Below, piece after piece: positions 1-5,274 of a stretch of 5,388 bases of DNA. A program made the position numbers and the translations under genes. The stretch spans positions 1 to 5,388 of the forward strand of contig JAVBYH010000339.1 in the NCBI GenBank assembly GCA_030824175.1, written 5' to 3'. How positions within the stretch are numbered: the stretch's first letter is position 1; every line of letters begins with the position of its first letter. The DNA comes from Bacteroidota bacterium. Lineage in GTDB: Bacteria; Bacteroidota; Ignavibacteria; UBA10030; UBA8401. The notes beneath the pieces were generated by a model that made no database searches, had not been told where the DNA came from, and worked only from the letters and a program-made list of their open reading frames with translations.

Positions 1-1
1 T

Positions 2-1186
2 GAGGGGGGGTGGTTCAGCGGATATTTCTTCGTCATCGTCGGCGTATCGAGCTGCATCCTCGCGTACTCCGGCATCGAATCCGTCGTGCAGACGGCGAGC
101 CTCGTGAGATCGTGGAAGGAGATCCGCAAGGCGTATACGTTCCTCGCCCTCACCGTCGGCATCTTCACGCCGCTGCTCGCCGCGATCGTCCTTTCGTCGA
201 ACATCGATTTCGCGTCGCATGAAACGGACCTCATCACGCATTTCGCGAAGATCGTCGGCGGCATCCCCTTCGGCTATATTGTGGGCGCACTCGCGAGCAT
301 CCTGCTGATGATGGCCGTGAACACGGCGTACGTCGCGTCGAGCGAGCTCATGGAGCGCGTCGCGCACCATTACGGGTTCGAATGGATCATCAAGGTGAAC
401 AAGCGCCAGTCGCTCTACCGGCTTCACATCGGCAATGCGATCTTTTATACAGTCATCATCTACATCACCGGAGGCAGCCAGAAGATCCTCGCGGAAATGT
501 ACGCAATCGGACTGCTGGCCAGCTTCGCGATCAATATGGGCAGCCTCCTCATCTACCGTTACTCGAAAGGCACGAAGGAATCGCACGAATACACGACGTC
601 GCGCATCGGGACGCTGATCCTGTTTGTGATCCTCTTCAGTTGCTTCCTCTATCTCGGGTATCACAAGCCGTTCGGCACGGCGATGTGGACGACGGTAACG
701 GCCGTCTTCCTGTTCGTCGGCCTGCGCTATGCGGAGAAGCGGGCGCCGGAGAAGAAGGAGGTGCAGCAGACGGATTCGCCGATGCAGATGATCTTCCATC
801 TCGTCGATTCGGACGAAGAGGAGGTGCACGTCTATTTCCGCCGGCCGAAGGAGCGTGTGACGAGGGTCTCGACGTCGTCGTCGGTGTTCATCAGCCTCTA
901 CCATCCGCGGCAGGGCATCTCTCCGAAGATCGCGGAGAATCACTTCCGCATCGCCTATCAGCGGCAGACACTGTTCCAGGCGATCACGGAGATCCTCTAT
1001 GCCATCGAATACGAACTGCCGCACAAGCGGATCACTGTACATTTGGGCTGGCCCACATCGTCGTGGCTGGATAGGCTCTCGACCGGGGTCATGATCTTCA
1101 GCGTGATGCACCTGCCGAAGTATTTTCCGCGGCTGAATTTCGTGATGGAATACACGGGAAAGCCGAAGCCGATGCCGGACGCGTAA
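2..1186 (+). CDS. APC-superfamily permease with cytosolic C-terminal tail (5' end missing)
   Basis: The reading frame is open from the window edge, so the N-terminal third of the protein is missing; 394 residues are visible. Hydrophobic segments lie at about residues 6-25, 44-65, 89-110, 143-158, 167-187, 203-220 and 225-242, which gives about seven membrane spans, as in the C-terminal part of a 12-span APC permease. The motif YSGIESVVQTA (residues 21-31) resembles the conserved TM6 region of APC carriers (G-E with small residues). The YAIGLLASFAINMG stretch resembles TM10 of the same superfamily. A soluble tail of about 150 residues follows from residue 245, starting with a charged linker and an acidic DSDEEE patch. 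The substrate cannot be read from the sequence. The tail, together with the neighbouring KdpD/KdpE-like genes, makes a KUP/KimA-type potassium carrier plausible, but an amino-acid carrier is the alternative. I am confident of the superfamily and not of the substrate. Confidence 0.82.
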   Translation, partial: EGGWFSGYFFVIVGVSSCILAYSGIESVVQTASLVRSWKEIRKAYTFLALTVGIFTPLLAAIVLSSNIDFASHETDLITHFAKIVGGIPFGYIVGALASILLMMAVNTAYVASSELMERVAHHYGFEWIIKVNKRQSLYRLHIGNAIFYTVIIYITGGSQKILAEMYAIGLLASFAINMGSLLIYRYSKGTKESHEYTTSRIGTLILFVILFSCFLYLGYHKPFGTAMWTTVTAVFLFVGLRYAEKRAPEKKEVQQTDSPMQMIFHLVDSDEEEVHVYFRRPKERVTRVSTSSSVFISLYHPRQGISPKIAENHFRIAYQRQTLFQAITEILYAIEYELPHKRITVHLGWPTSSWLDRLSTGVMIFSVMHLPKYFPRLNFVMEYTGKPKPMPDA

Positions 1187-1201
1187 GCGATGATGCGATC
1201 G

Positions 1202-1223
1202 TGGCGGCAGATGACTGCCGCCA
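1202..1223 (+). other. Perfect 9-bp stem-loop after the permease gene
   Basis: TGGCGGCAG and CTGCCGCCA pair perfectly around the loop ATGA, 15 bases after the permease stop codon. No T-run follows on either strand, so this is not a canonical intrinsic terminator. It could stabilise the permease mRNA 3' end, act as a weak terminator, or separate permease expression from that of the downstream kinase operon. Confidence 0.6.
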
Positions 1224-1243
1224 AAGGATGACCCGGCACCTGG

Positions 1244-1272
1244 TTTCGATTGGCCTGACGATTTACTATATT
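1244..1272 (+). promoter_or_regulatory. Candidate promoter for the kdpDE-like operon, near-leaderless
   Basis: A TATATT hexamer (1267-1272, 5 of 6 to TATAAT) lies 17 bases after a weak -35 match, TTTCGA (1244-1249). The same -10 hexamer occurs in the better-supported riboswitch promoter of this window. Transcription would start near 1279, one or two bases before the kinase ATG at 1281, and no Shine-Dalgarno sequence precedes that ATG. Both facts fit leaderless translation. The weak -35 keeps confidence moderate; it may mean that an activator is needed. Confidence 0.45.
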
Positions 1273-1273
1273 C

Positions 1274-1290
1274 GAATGTTATGAACATTC
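1274..1290. promoter_or_regulatory. Inverted repeat centred on the kinase start codon
   Basis: GAATGTT (1274-1280) and AACATTC (1284-1290) are perfect reverse complements separated by exactly the ATG start codon (1281-1283). As DNA this is a 17-bp dyad overlapping the expected transcription start, a position typical of a repressor or autoregulatory operator. As RNA it would put the start codon in a tiny hairpin loop, but only if transcription begins upstream of 1274. The regulator is unknown. Confidence 0.45.
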
Positions 1291-2792
1291 CATTGTCACA
1301 TATCATGAAATCCGGCACTCGCCCCGCGATGCTCCAATTCGCCGTCGCCGTCGGCAGCGTCCTGTTCGCGTCCTCCGTGCTCCGCGTGTTCGCGGATGTT
1401 CTCGGGTACCAGGCGGTCTCGCTCATCCTGCTCTTCGTGGTCGCGCTGTTGTCCCTGACCTTCGAACTGGGCCCCATCCTCGCGGCGGCGGCGGCGAGCG
1501 CGCTGATCTGGAATTTTTTCTTCATCCCGCCCCATTTCACGCTCGCGATCGCGTCTCCGCAAGACGCGCTCATGTTCATCATGTACTTCGTCATCGCCGC
1601 GATCACCGGCACGCTCACATCGCGGATACGGGCGCGTGAAAACCGAGCCACGGCCCTGTTCACACTCACCAGGCAGCTCATCGAAGCGAAGACGCAGGAC
1701 GAGGTCGCCCGCATCGCAGTCGACAATATCGGTTCCTTCTTCGACGCTGAGGTCGTCCTCTATCTCAGCGAACAGGACGGGGACATCTTCACGCACCCGC
1801 ATCCCGCAAGCACGCTCGCCGCCGATCAGAAAGAATACAGCGTCGCCTCGTGGGTGTATTGGAACGAAAAAAAATCGGGAAAGGGCATCGACAAACTCCC
1901 CTTCTCGAACGCCGCCTATTATCCCATTTCGGGCCCCCGCTATCCTCTCGGCGTCATCGGCGTGCGGACGAAAGACGACAACACCGTCCCTCCAGAACAG
2001 GAAACACTGCTCCTGAATTTTATCGGCCAGATCGCCTCGGCGCTCGAACGGGAACAACTCAACGAACTCTCGAACAGAACCATGGTATACGTGGAGTCGG
2101 AGAGGCTCTATACAACGGTCTTCAATTCCATCTCCCACGAGCTTCGCACGCCCATCGCCGCGATTCTGACCGCCGCCGAGGCGTTGCAGTCCGCCGCCCC
2201 CGCGGCTGCACCGGATCGGGAAAGCCCCCCTGAACCCGACTACCCCGGAGAGATACGGACCGCGGCCGAACGGCTCAACCGACTCGTCGAAAATCTCCTG
2301 GACATGACGCGCATCGAGACGGGACATTGCGCGCCGCGGCTCGACTGGTGCGACATCCGCGACATCATCAATGCGTCGCTCAAACGTCTCGAAACGGAAC
2401 TCGCCCGCCATCGCGTCGTCGTGAGGATCGCGGGGGACGTGACGCTTGTGAAATTGGATTTCGGGCTCATCGAACAGGCGCTCACGAACCTGCTCCACAA
2501 CGCATCGGTCTATACGCCCGAAGGATCTGTGGTGACGGTCGAGTCACACCTCGATCAGGAAACGATCGTCATCACAGTGCACGACACGGGACCGGGATTT
2601 CCCCCCGCAGTCCTCCCCCGGCTCTTCGACAAGTTCTTCCGCATCCCCGGATCGAAGACGGGCGGGTCGGGACTCGGACTCTCGATCGTCCGCGGATACG
2701 TCGAGGCGCATAAGGGAACAATCGTCGCTTCCAACAATCCCGCTGGAGGAGCCTTGTTCACCATCCGCATTCCGACGGAGATACACAGATGA
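1281..2792 (+). CDS. kdpD: KdpD-like sensor histidine kinase lacking the N-terminal KdpD/Usp sensor
   Basis: A 503-residue membrane histidine kinase. Residues about 17-112 form a DUF4118 four-helix membrane module (hydrophobic runs near 18-38, 44-62, 64-82, 92-110) with the family signature NFFFIPPHFTLAIASPQD. Residues about 125-255 match a GAF-type domain. Then come the H-box SHELRTP (phosphoacceptor His286), the N-box around Asn407 (NLLHNAS), the G1 box DTGPGF (Asp435), an F-box FDKFFR and the G2 box GGSGLGLS (461-468). E. coli KdpD is about 894 residues. The KdpD Walker-A sensor and Usp domains are absent here, and the protein starts just before DUF4118. A Pro/Ala-rich loop (about residues 305-320) lengthens the turn between the two dimerisation helices. 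It overlaps the downstream regulator gene by ATGA, so the two should form one cognate pair. Family knowledge suggests sensing of potassium or ionic/turgor state. The signal actually sensed here is not shown. Confidence 0.9.
   Translation: MNIPLSHIMKSGTRPAMLQFAVAVGSVLFASSVLRVFADVLGYQAVSLILLFVVALLSLTFELGPILAAAAASALIWNFFFIPPHFTLAIASPQDALMFIMYFVIAAITGTLTSRIRARENRATALFTLTRQLIEAKTQDEVARIAVDNIGSFFDAEVVLYLSEQDGDIFTHPHPASTLAADQKEYSVASWVYWNEKKSGKGIDKLPFSNAAYYPISGPRYPLGVIGVRTKDDNTVPPEQETLLLNFIGQIASALEREQLNELSNRTMVYVESERLYTTVFNSISHELRTPIAAILTAAEALQSAAPAAAPDRESPPEPDYPGEIRTAAERLNRLVENLLDMTRIETGHCAPRLDWCDIRDIINASLKRLETELARHRVVVRIAGDVTLVKLDFGLIEQALTNLLHNASVYTPEGSVVTVESHLDQETIVITVHDTGPGFPPAVLPRLFDKFFRIPGSKTGGSGLGLSIVRGYVEAHKGTIVASNNPAGGALFTIRIPTEIHR
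2777..2780 (+). promoter_or_regulatory. Shine-Dalgarno site of the kdpE-like gene
   Basis: GGAG lies eight bases before the ATG at 2789, inside the end of the kinase gene. It supports this start and shows that the organism uses SD-led initiation for at least some internal operon genes, in contrast with the kinase gene itself. Confidence 0.6.
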
Positions 2793-3481
2793 GCTCCCCA
2801 ACCGACATCCTCGTTATCGACGACGAGCAACAGATGCGACGCCTCCTGCGCTCCACGCTGCAGGCTGCCGGGTACACCGTGACGCTCGCCGAATCGGCAA
2901 AGGAAGGCCTGCGCCTCGCAAATTCCGAACGATTCGACGGGATCATCCTCGATCTTGGATTGCCTGATGCCGACGGCATCGATGTACTCAGGGAGCTCCG
3001 AGGCTGGGCGCACTATCCGATCCTCATCCTCTCCGTGCGATCGAATGAACAGGACATCGTCGCCGCACTCGATGCCGGGGCGAACGATTATCTCACAAAG
3101 CCCTTCCGCACCGAGGAGCTCCTCGCCCGGCTCCGGTCGGCCATTCGGCTCTACAATACAACGGTATCGCGCGAAACGACGTTTACCGCCGGATCGGTCA
3201 CGGTCGATCTCGAAGCGCATGTGGTGCGTCGGAACGGCGAGATCGTGAAACTGACGCCCACCGAGTTTTCCCTTCTCGCTCTCTTCGTGCGCAACGCGGG
3301 AAAGGTGCTCACGCACAACTTCATCCTGCAGCAGGTCTGGGGACCGGCGCACGAGGACGAAAGCCAATACTCGCGCGTCTACGTCGGACAGCTCCGCAAG
3401 AAGCTCGAGGACGATCCGAACAATCCGCGGCTCTTCCTCACCGAATCGGGTATCGGCTATCGATTCGCCGCGAACGACTGA
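2789..3481 (+). CDS. kdpE: KdpE-like OmpR-family response regulator
   Basis: A full-length 230-residue two-domain regulator. The receiver domain (about 5-120) has the acidic pair Asp11/Asp12, phosphoacceptor Asp55 in ILDLGLPD, switch residue Ser82 and Lys104 in LTKPF. The winged-helix DNA-binding domain (about 130-228) has LTPTEFSLLALFVRNAGKVLTH, the recognition-helix region ending in YVGQLRKKLE, and the wing SGIGYRF. Text such as RELRGWAHYPILILSVRSNEQDIVAALDAGANDYLTKPF is typical of KdpE rather than a generic OmpR. The start overlaps the kinase stop by ATGA and has a good SD. It should be phosphorylated by the upstream kinase. The classical target, kdpFABC, is not in this window, so the adjacent permease is the obvious candidate target. 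The last codons and stop fall in the first copy of the 39-bp repeat. Confidence 0.93.
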   Translation: MSSPTDILVIDDEQQMRRLLRSTLQAAGYTVTLAESAKEGLRLANSERFDGIILDLGLPDADGIDVLRELRGWAHYPILILSVRSNEQDIVAALDAGANDYLTKPFRTEELLARLRSAIRLYNTTVSRETTFTAGSVTVDLEAHVVRRNGEIVKLTPTEFSLLALFVRNAGKVLTHNFILQQVWGPAHEDESQYSRVYVGQLRKKLEDDPNNPRLFLTESGIGYRFAAND

Positions 3482-3572
3482 CGCGCCGTTCCGAGCCGTC
3501 TGCTCCCCGCCAACGACTGACGCAACGGTTCAGGCCGTCAGTTCCCTGCAAACGACGGCCCGAGGCCGTTCC
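3468..3572. repeat. 39-bp imperfect tandem repeat at a convergent gene junction
   Basis: Unit A (3468-3506) and unit B (3507-3545) match at 30 of 39 positions, sharing AACGACTGACGC and GCCGTC blocks. Unit C (3546-3572) is a degenerate copy missing about 12 bases. Unit A contains the kdpE stop codon. Because 39 is divisible by three, unit B carries a second TGA (3518-3520) in the same frame. On the other strand, unit B supplies the cobU stop (3540-3538) and unit C codes for part of the cobU tail. Confidence 0.7.
3516..3569. terminator. Two hairpins between the convergent genes, possible bidirectional terminator
   Basis: ACTGACG (3516-3522) pairs perfectly with CGTCAGT (3536-3542) around a 13-base loop. 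ACGGCC (3555-3560) pairs with GGCCGT (3564-3569) around CGA. Both lie between or at the ends of the convergent kdpE and cobU genes, where a shared transcript end is expected. Neither is followed by a T-run, so termination is an inference from position and structure only. Confidence 0.3.
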
Positions 3573-4107
3573 GCACATGCCACGCTCCTTCTCCGGCCTG
3601 CGGCTGTTTGATCGCGACCGGAATTCCCGACACCATGAGCACGACTGTGTCGGCGCATGATGCGACATATTGGTTCATCCATCCCTGCACCTCCACGAAT
3701 TTCCGGCCCGCCTCCGTCTGCGCGTGCACGCCCATGCCGAGCTCGTTCGTCACGACGATGAGCGTCGCATCCATCGCGCGCAGCGCGTCCCATTCCCGCC
3801 GGGCGAACACGAGCGTGGATTCCACGTCTCCTCCGGCGTCCGTGAAAATATTCGTAAGCCACAGCGTCAGGCAGTCCACGACCGCCACCTCGCCGCTGAC
3901 GTCGACACTGCCGATAAATTTCTCCTCCTCTCGCGTCACCCATTCCGGGCCGCGGTCGCTCCGGTGGCGGTCGATCCGCCGCTGAAAATCCGCGTCCCAC
4001 ACACGGGCCGTCGCGAGATAGACCGGGTGCTCCGCCATGCGAAGCGCAAGGTCCTGCGCGAAGCGGCTCTTGCCCGCACGCTCGCCGCCGGTCACGACGT
4101 AGATCAT
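3538..4107 (-). CDS. cobU: Adenosylcobinamide kinase / adenosylcobinamide-phosphate guanylyltransferase
   Basis: A 189-residue cytoplasmic enzyme of the CobU/CobP family. It phosphorylates adenosylcobinamide and then transfers GMP to form adenosyl-GDP-cobinamide, the substrate for lower-ligand attachment in cobalamin assembly and salvage. Visible motifs: P-loop GGERAGKS (7-14), VYLATA (29-34), RIDRHRSDR with His48 in the place of the family's guanylylated histidine, Walker-B-like VVDCLTLWLTN (Asp78), and VTNELGMGV (119-127) before the C-terminal NQYVASCADTVVLMVSGIPVAIK. The family normally ends about here; 22 extra residues (168-189) follow, partly encoded by the repeat region. The start overlaps the stop of the upstream membrane-protein gene by ATGA and has a purine-rich GGAAGGGG about seven bases upstream. 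No other cob genes are in view, so cobinamide salvage is as likely as de novo synthesis. Confidence 0.95.
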   Translation of the reverse strand: MIYVVTGGERAGKSRFAQDLALRMAEHPVYLATARVWDADFQRRIDRHRSDRGPEWVTREEEKFIGSVDVSGEVAVVDCLTLWLTNIFTDAGGDVESTLVFARREWDALRAMDATLIVVTNELGMGVHAQTEAGRKFVEVQGWMNQYVASCADTVVLMVSGIPVAIKQPQAGEGAWHVRNGLGPSFAGN

Positions 4108-4718
4108 GCCGCCGCCCCTTCCGCCCGCACCGCCTCCTGCCGCATGGCGGGATGGGCGCGCTGCAGCCATTCGAACGTTCCGAAGAGCAGCGCGCCGAAG
4201 ACGAAATTGCCGACCGCCATATTCCGCAGGTACGGCAGCGCAAGCACATAGCACTTCACGAGGCCGTTCAGATCGTACGTGTACGGCACTCCCGTCGTGA
4301 TGTCCGTGCCGTGTGCGAGCCACACGCCGAGGTCCGTGATGATCCAGTGCGCAAGCGCCGCCGCCGCGCCGGACAACGCGACGCTGCCCGCGCGCACTGT
4401 CGTCATCGCCCGACCGATGACGACGATAAGCGCGAAGCTGCCGTACGTCCAGAGGAACCCGTCGTAAAACAGCGTCCACGTATGGAGATAGAAGAAATAA
4501 TTGAGGAACAGGTCGCTCACCATGAGCACGCCGATCGGCGCCGCCAGCGCCTTCCATTTCGACGAGAAGTAATGGCCGCCGAAGAGCGCGATCGCGCCGA
4601 TGGGTGTGAAGTTCATGAGCGGCGACATGATCCCCGCCGCGTTCACCATCCGGTAGAGTCCGGCCGCGAGCATGATGAGGAGGAGCGTTGTGGTGCGGAC
4701 ATCGAGCGTCTTTTTCAT
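4104..4718 (-). CDS. DUF6580-family multi-span membrane protein, candidate corrinoid transporter
   Basis: A 204-residue inner-membrane protein with about six hydrophobic segments (near 9-25, 36-50, 57-76, 88-104, 112-132, 160-187). NFTPIGAIALFGGHYF (36-51) is the signature I associate with DUF6580, a family annotated only as putative transport proteins. It also resembles ECF-type S components in size and topology. It is the first gene after a cobalamin riboswitch and is translationally coupled to cobU, so uptake of cobalamin or cobinamide is a reasonable inference; no substrate-binding residue shows it directly. I chose ATG 4718 because AAAGAA lies about nine bases upstream. An in-frame ATG at 4733 would add five residues (MKERT) but has only a CA-rich run before it. 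The family call is fairly firm; the substrate is inferred from context. Confidence 0.85.
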   Translation of the reverse strand: MKKTLDVRTTTLLLIMLAAGLYRMVNAAGIMSPLMNFTPIGAIALFGGHYFSSKWKALAAPIGVLMVSDLFLNYFFYLHTWTLFYDGFLWTYGSFALIVVIGRAMTTVRAGSVALSGAAAALAHWIITDLGVWLAHGTDITTGVPYTYDLNGLVKCYVLALPYLRNMAVGNFVFGALLFGTFEWLQRAHPAMRQEAVRAEGAAA

Positions 4719-4753
4719 CGTTCGTTCTTTCATGTTGTGTGTGTGATATGGAT

Positions 4754-4774
4754 GTGCCGGCGGCACGCCGGTAC
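4754..4774 (-). other. GC-rich palindrome in the leader before the DUF6580 gene
   Basis: GTGCC GGC GGCAC (4754-4766) is a 5-bp-arm palindrome. It lies between the intrinsic terminator and the start codon, together with a second CCGGC/GCCGG pairing option reaching 4771. In the readthrough transcript this would form a hairpin about 20-40 bases before the start codon, possibly affecting translation or mRNA stability. Confidence 0.35.
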
Positions 4775-4811
4775 AATAAAAAACCCCGACCTTCAGGAAT
4801 GGAGATCGGGG
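4775..4811 (-). terminator. Rho-independent terminator of the riboswitch expression platform
   Basis: Read on the minus strand, CCCCGATCT pairs with AGGTCGGGG (nine pairs including one U-G) around a ten-base loop, followed at once by TTTTTTATT. This is a textbook intrinsic terminator oriented with the DUF6580-cobU operon. It lies between the cobalamin aptamer and the first start codon, so it is best read as the regulatory terminator that ligand binding allows to form. Confidence 0.9.
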
Positions 4812-4861
4812 TACATGAAAAGAGACGATGACGAAGAATGCTCGTTCGCGGCTTTGCAGTC

Positions 4862-4881
4862 CACCTTTTTCCACGAAGGTG
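4862..4881 (-). other. Leader hairpin just downstream of the aptamer
   Basis: CACCTT and AAGGTG (plus-strand 4862-4867 and 4876-4881) form a 6-bp stem in the RNA between the aptamer's P1 helix and the terminator. It may be a spacer helix, or part of the switching or pausing region of the expression platform. Confidence 0.35.
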
Positions 4882-4889
4882 TGCAATAG

Positions 4890-5056
4890 CGTTAATGGCA
4901 GGTCTCCTGGCTTGCAGCGTTGCGTCGAACGTCCTTCCCGATCCGGACAGGGGGATCAGTGGTTCATTGTCGACAGAACTGCATACAGTTGCGGGTCAGC
5001 TTCCGATTTTTACGGAATTCCCTTTTCATCTCGCGCGAAGCGAGACACCATTACCG
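4890..5056 (-). ncRNA. Cobalamin (adenosylcobalamin-type) riboswitch aptamer
   Basis: On the minus strand the hallmark blocks appear in the right order: 5' P1 strand TAATGG (5053-5048), a P2 hairpin TCTCGC/GCGAGA (5045-5029), AAAAGGGAA (5026-5018), a TCCGT/ATCGGA arm, GACCCGCAACTGTA (4997-4984), CCACTG (4962-4957), GGGAAGG (4939-4933), and the B12 box AGCCAGGAGACCTGCC (4912-4897), closed by CCATTA, which pairs with the 5' P1 strand. This is the element that represses B12 uptake and synthesis genes when cobalamin is bound. It sits about 80 bases before an intrinsic terminator in the same orientation, so control is by transcription termination. The boundaries are accurate to a few bases. Confidence 0.96.
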
Positions 5057-5079
5057 AATATGTTAAAGAACTGTGTGAC

Positions 5080-5108
5080 AATATACCGAAGCCGCGGCGG
5101 CTTGTCAA
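5080..5108 (-). promoter_or_regulatory. Promoter of the riboswitch-DUF6580-cobU transcript
   Basis: Minus strand TTGACA (5108-5103) and TATATT (5085-5080) are separated by exactly 17 bases, a near-consensus housekeeping sigma promoter. Predicted transcription start is near 5073, about 17-20 bases before the aptamer, which is the right distance for a riboswitch leader. Confidence 0.85.
5089..5103. promoter_or_regulatory. Palindrome inside the riboswitch promoter spacer
   Basis: AAGCCG (5089-5094) and CGGCTT (5098-5103) are perfect inverted repeats around CGG. They fill almost the entire spacer between the -35 and -10 hexamers. A dimeric regulator bound here would block or distort RNA polymerase binding. 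It could also be chance in GC-rich DNA. Confidence 0.35.
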
Positions 5109-5160
5109 GAATAAACCATGCGTTCAGTCCGTGAAAATATCCCGCCCGTGCCTGCGGCGA

Positions 5161-5189
5161 TTGACAGTCGATGAATTGTGCTGTACTTT
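5161..5189 (+). promoter_or_regulatory. Candidate promoter for the exported-protein gene
   Basis: A perfect TTGACA (5161-5166) is followed after 17 bases by TACTTT (5184-5189), which keeps the most conserved T1, A2 and T6 of the -10 box. It points to the gene at 5275 and would give a 5' leader of about 80 bases. The heptamer ACAGTCG recurs 30 bp apart (5164-5170, 5194-5200), flanking the promoter core. Confidence 0.55.
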
Positions 5190-5274
5190 ATGAACAGTCG
5201 TGGGCGGCGCATCCATCCACGTCCTCCGGCTCCATCGTGCATGCGACATCACCGTTCACTCTCTCCCCGATCAC

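Noticed and set aside
1202..1223. Intrinsic terminator for the permease gene
   Set aside because: The stem is strong but no T-run follows on either strand, so it is reported only as a stem-loop.
1296..2498. 400-residue reading frame antisense to the kinase gene
   Set aside because: Arg/Asp/Glu-rich composition with no domain; it mirrors the codon structure of the well-supported kinase on the plus strand. GC-rich DNA makes such open antisense frames common.
2555..3367. 270-residue antisense frame over kdpD/kdpE
   Set aside because: It is antisense to conserved HATPase and receiver domains and shows no recognisable motif.
3468..3572. CRISPR-like array
   Set aside because: The copies abut directly with no unique spacers, only two full units exist, and they diverge at 9 of 39 positions.
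4108..4776. Extension of the cobU frame upstream to 4776 (412 residues)
   Set aside because: The P-loop of CobU begins seven residues after the ATG at 4107. The upstream part is an Arg/His-rich shadow of the DUF6580 gene in another frame.
4719..4886. Longer DUF6580 protein starting at 4886
   Set aside because: The frame happens to stay open upstream, but it would cross the leader hairpin and the intrinsic terminator, and the added residues look nothing like a transporter N-terminus.
4152..4889. 245-residue plus-strand frame over the DUF6580 gene and leader
   Set aside because: Very rich in Arg, Glu and His, no hydrophobic core or motif, and antisense to a recognised gene and terminator.
4838..5134. 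Plus-strand frame with a lipoprotein-like start (LMAGLLAC)
   Set aside because: It lies wholly antisense to the cobalamin riboswitch and its promoter. The RNA element explains the sequence, and the resemblance to a signal peptide is chance.
5241..5274. Start at the ATG at 5241 for the right-edge gene
   Set aside because: It is not in frame with the signal peptide and YVSPSGSD segment, which begin at 5275.
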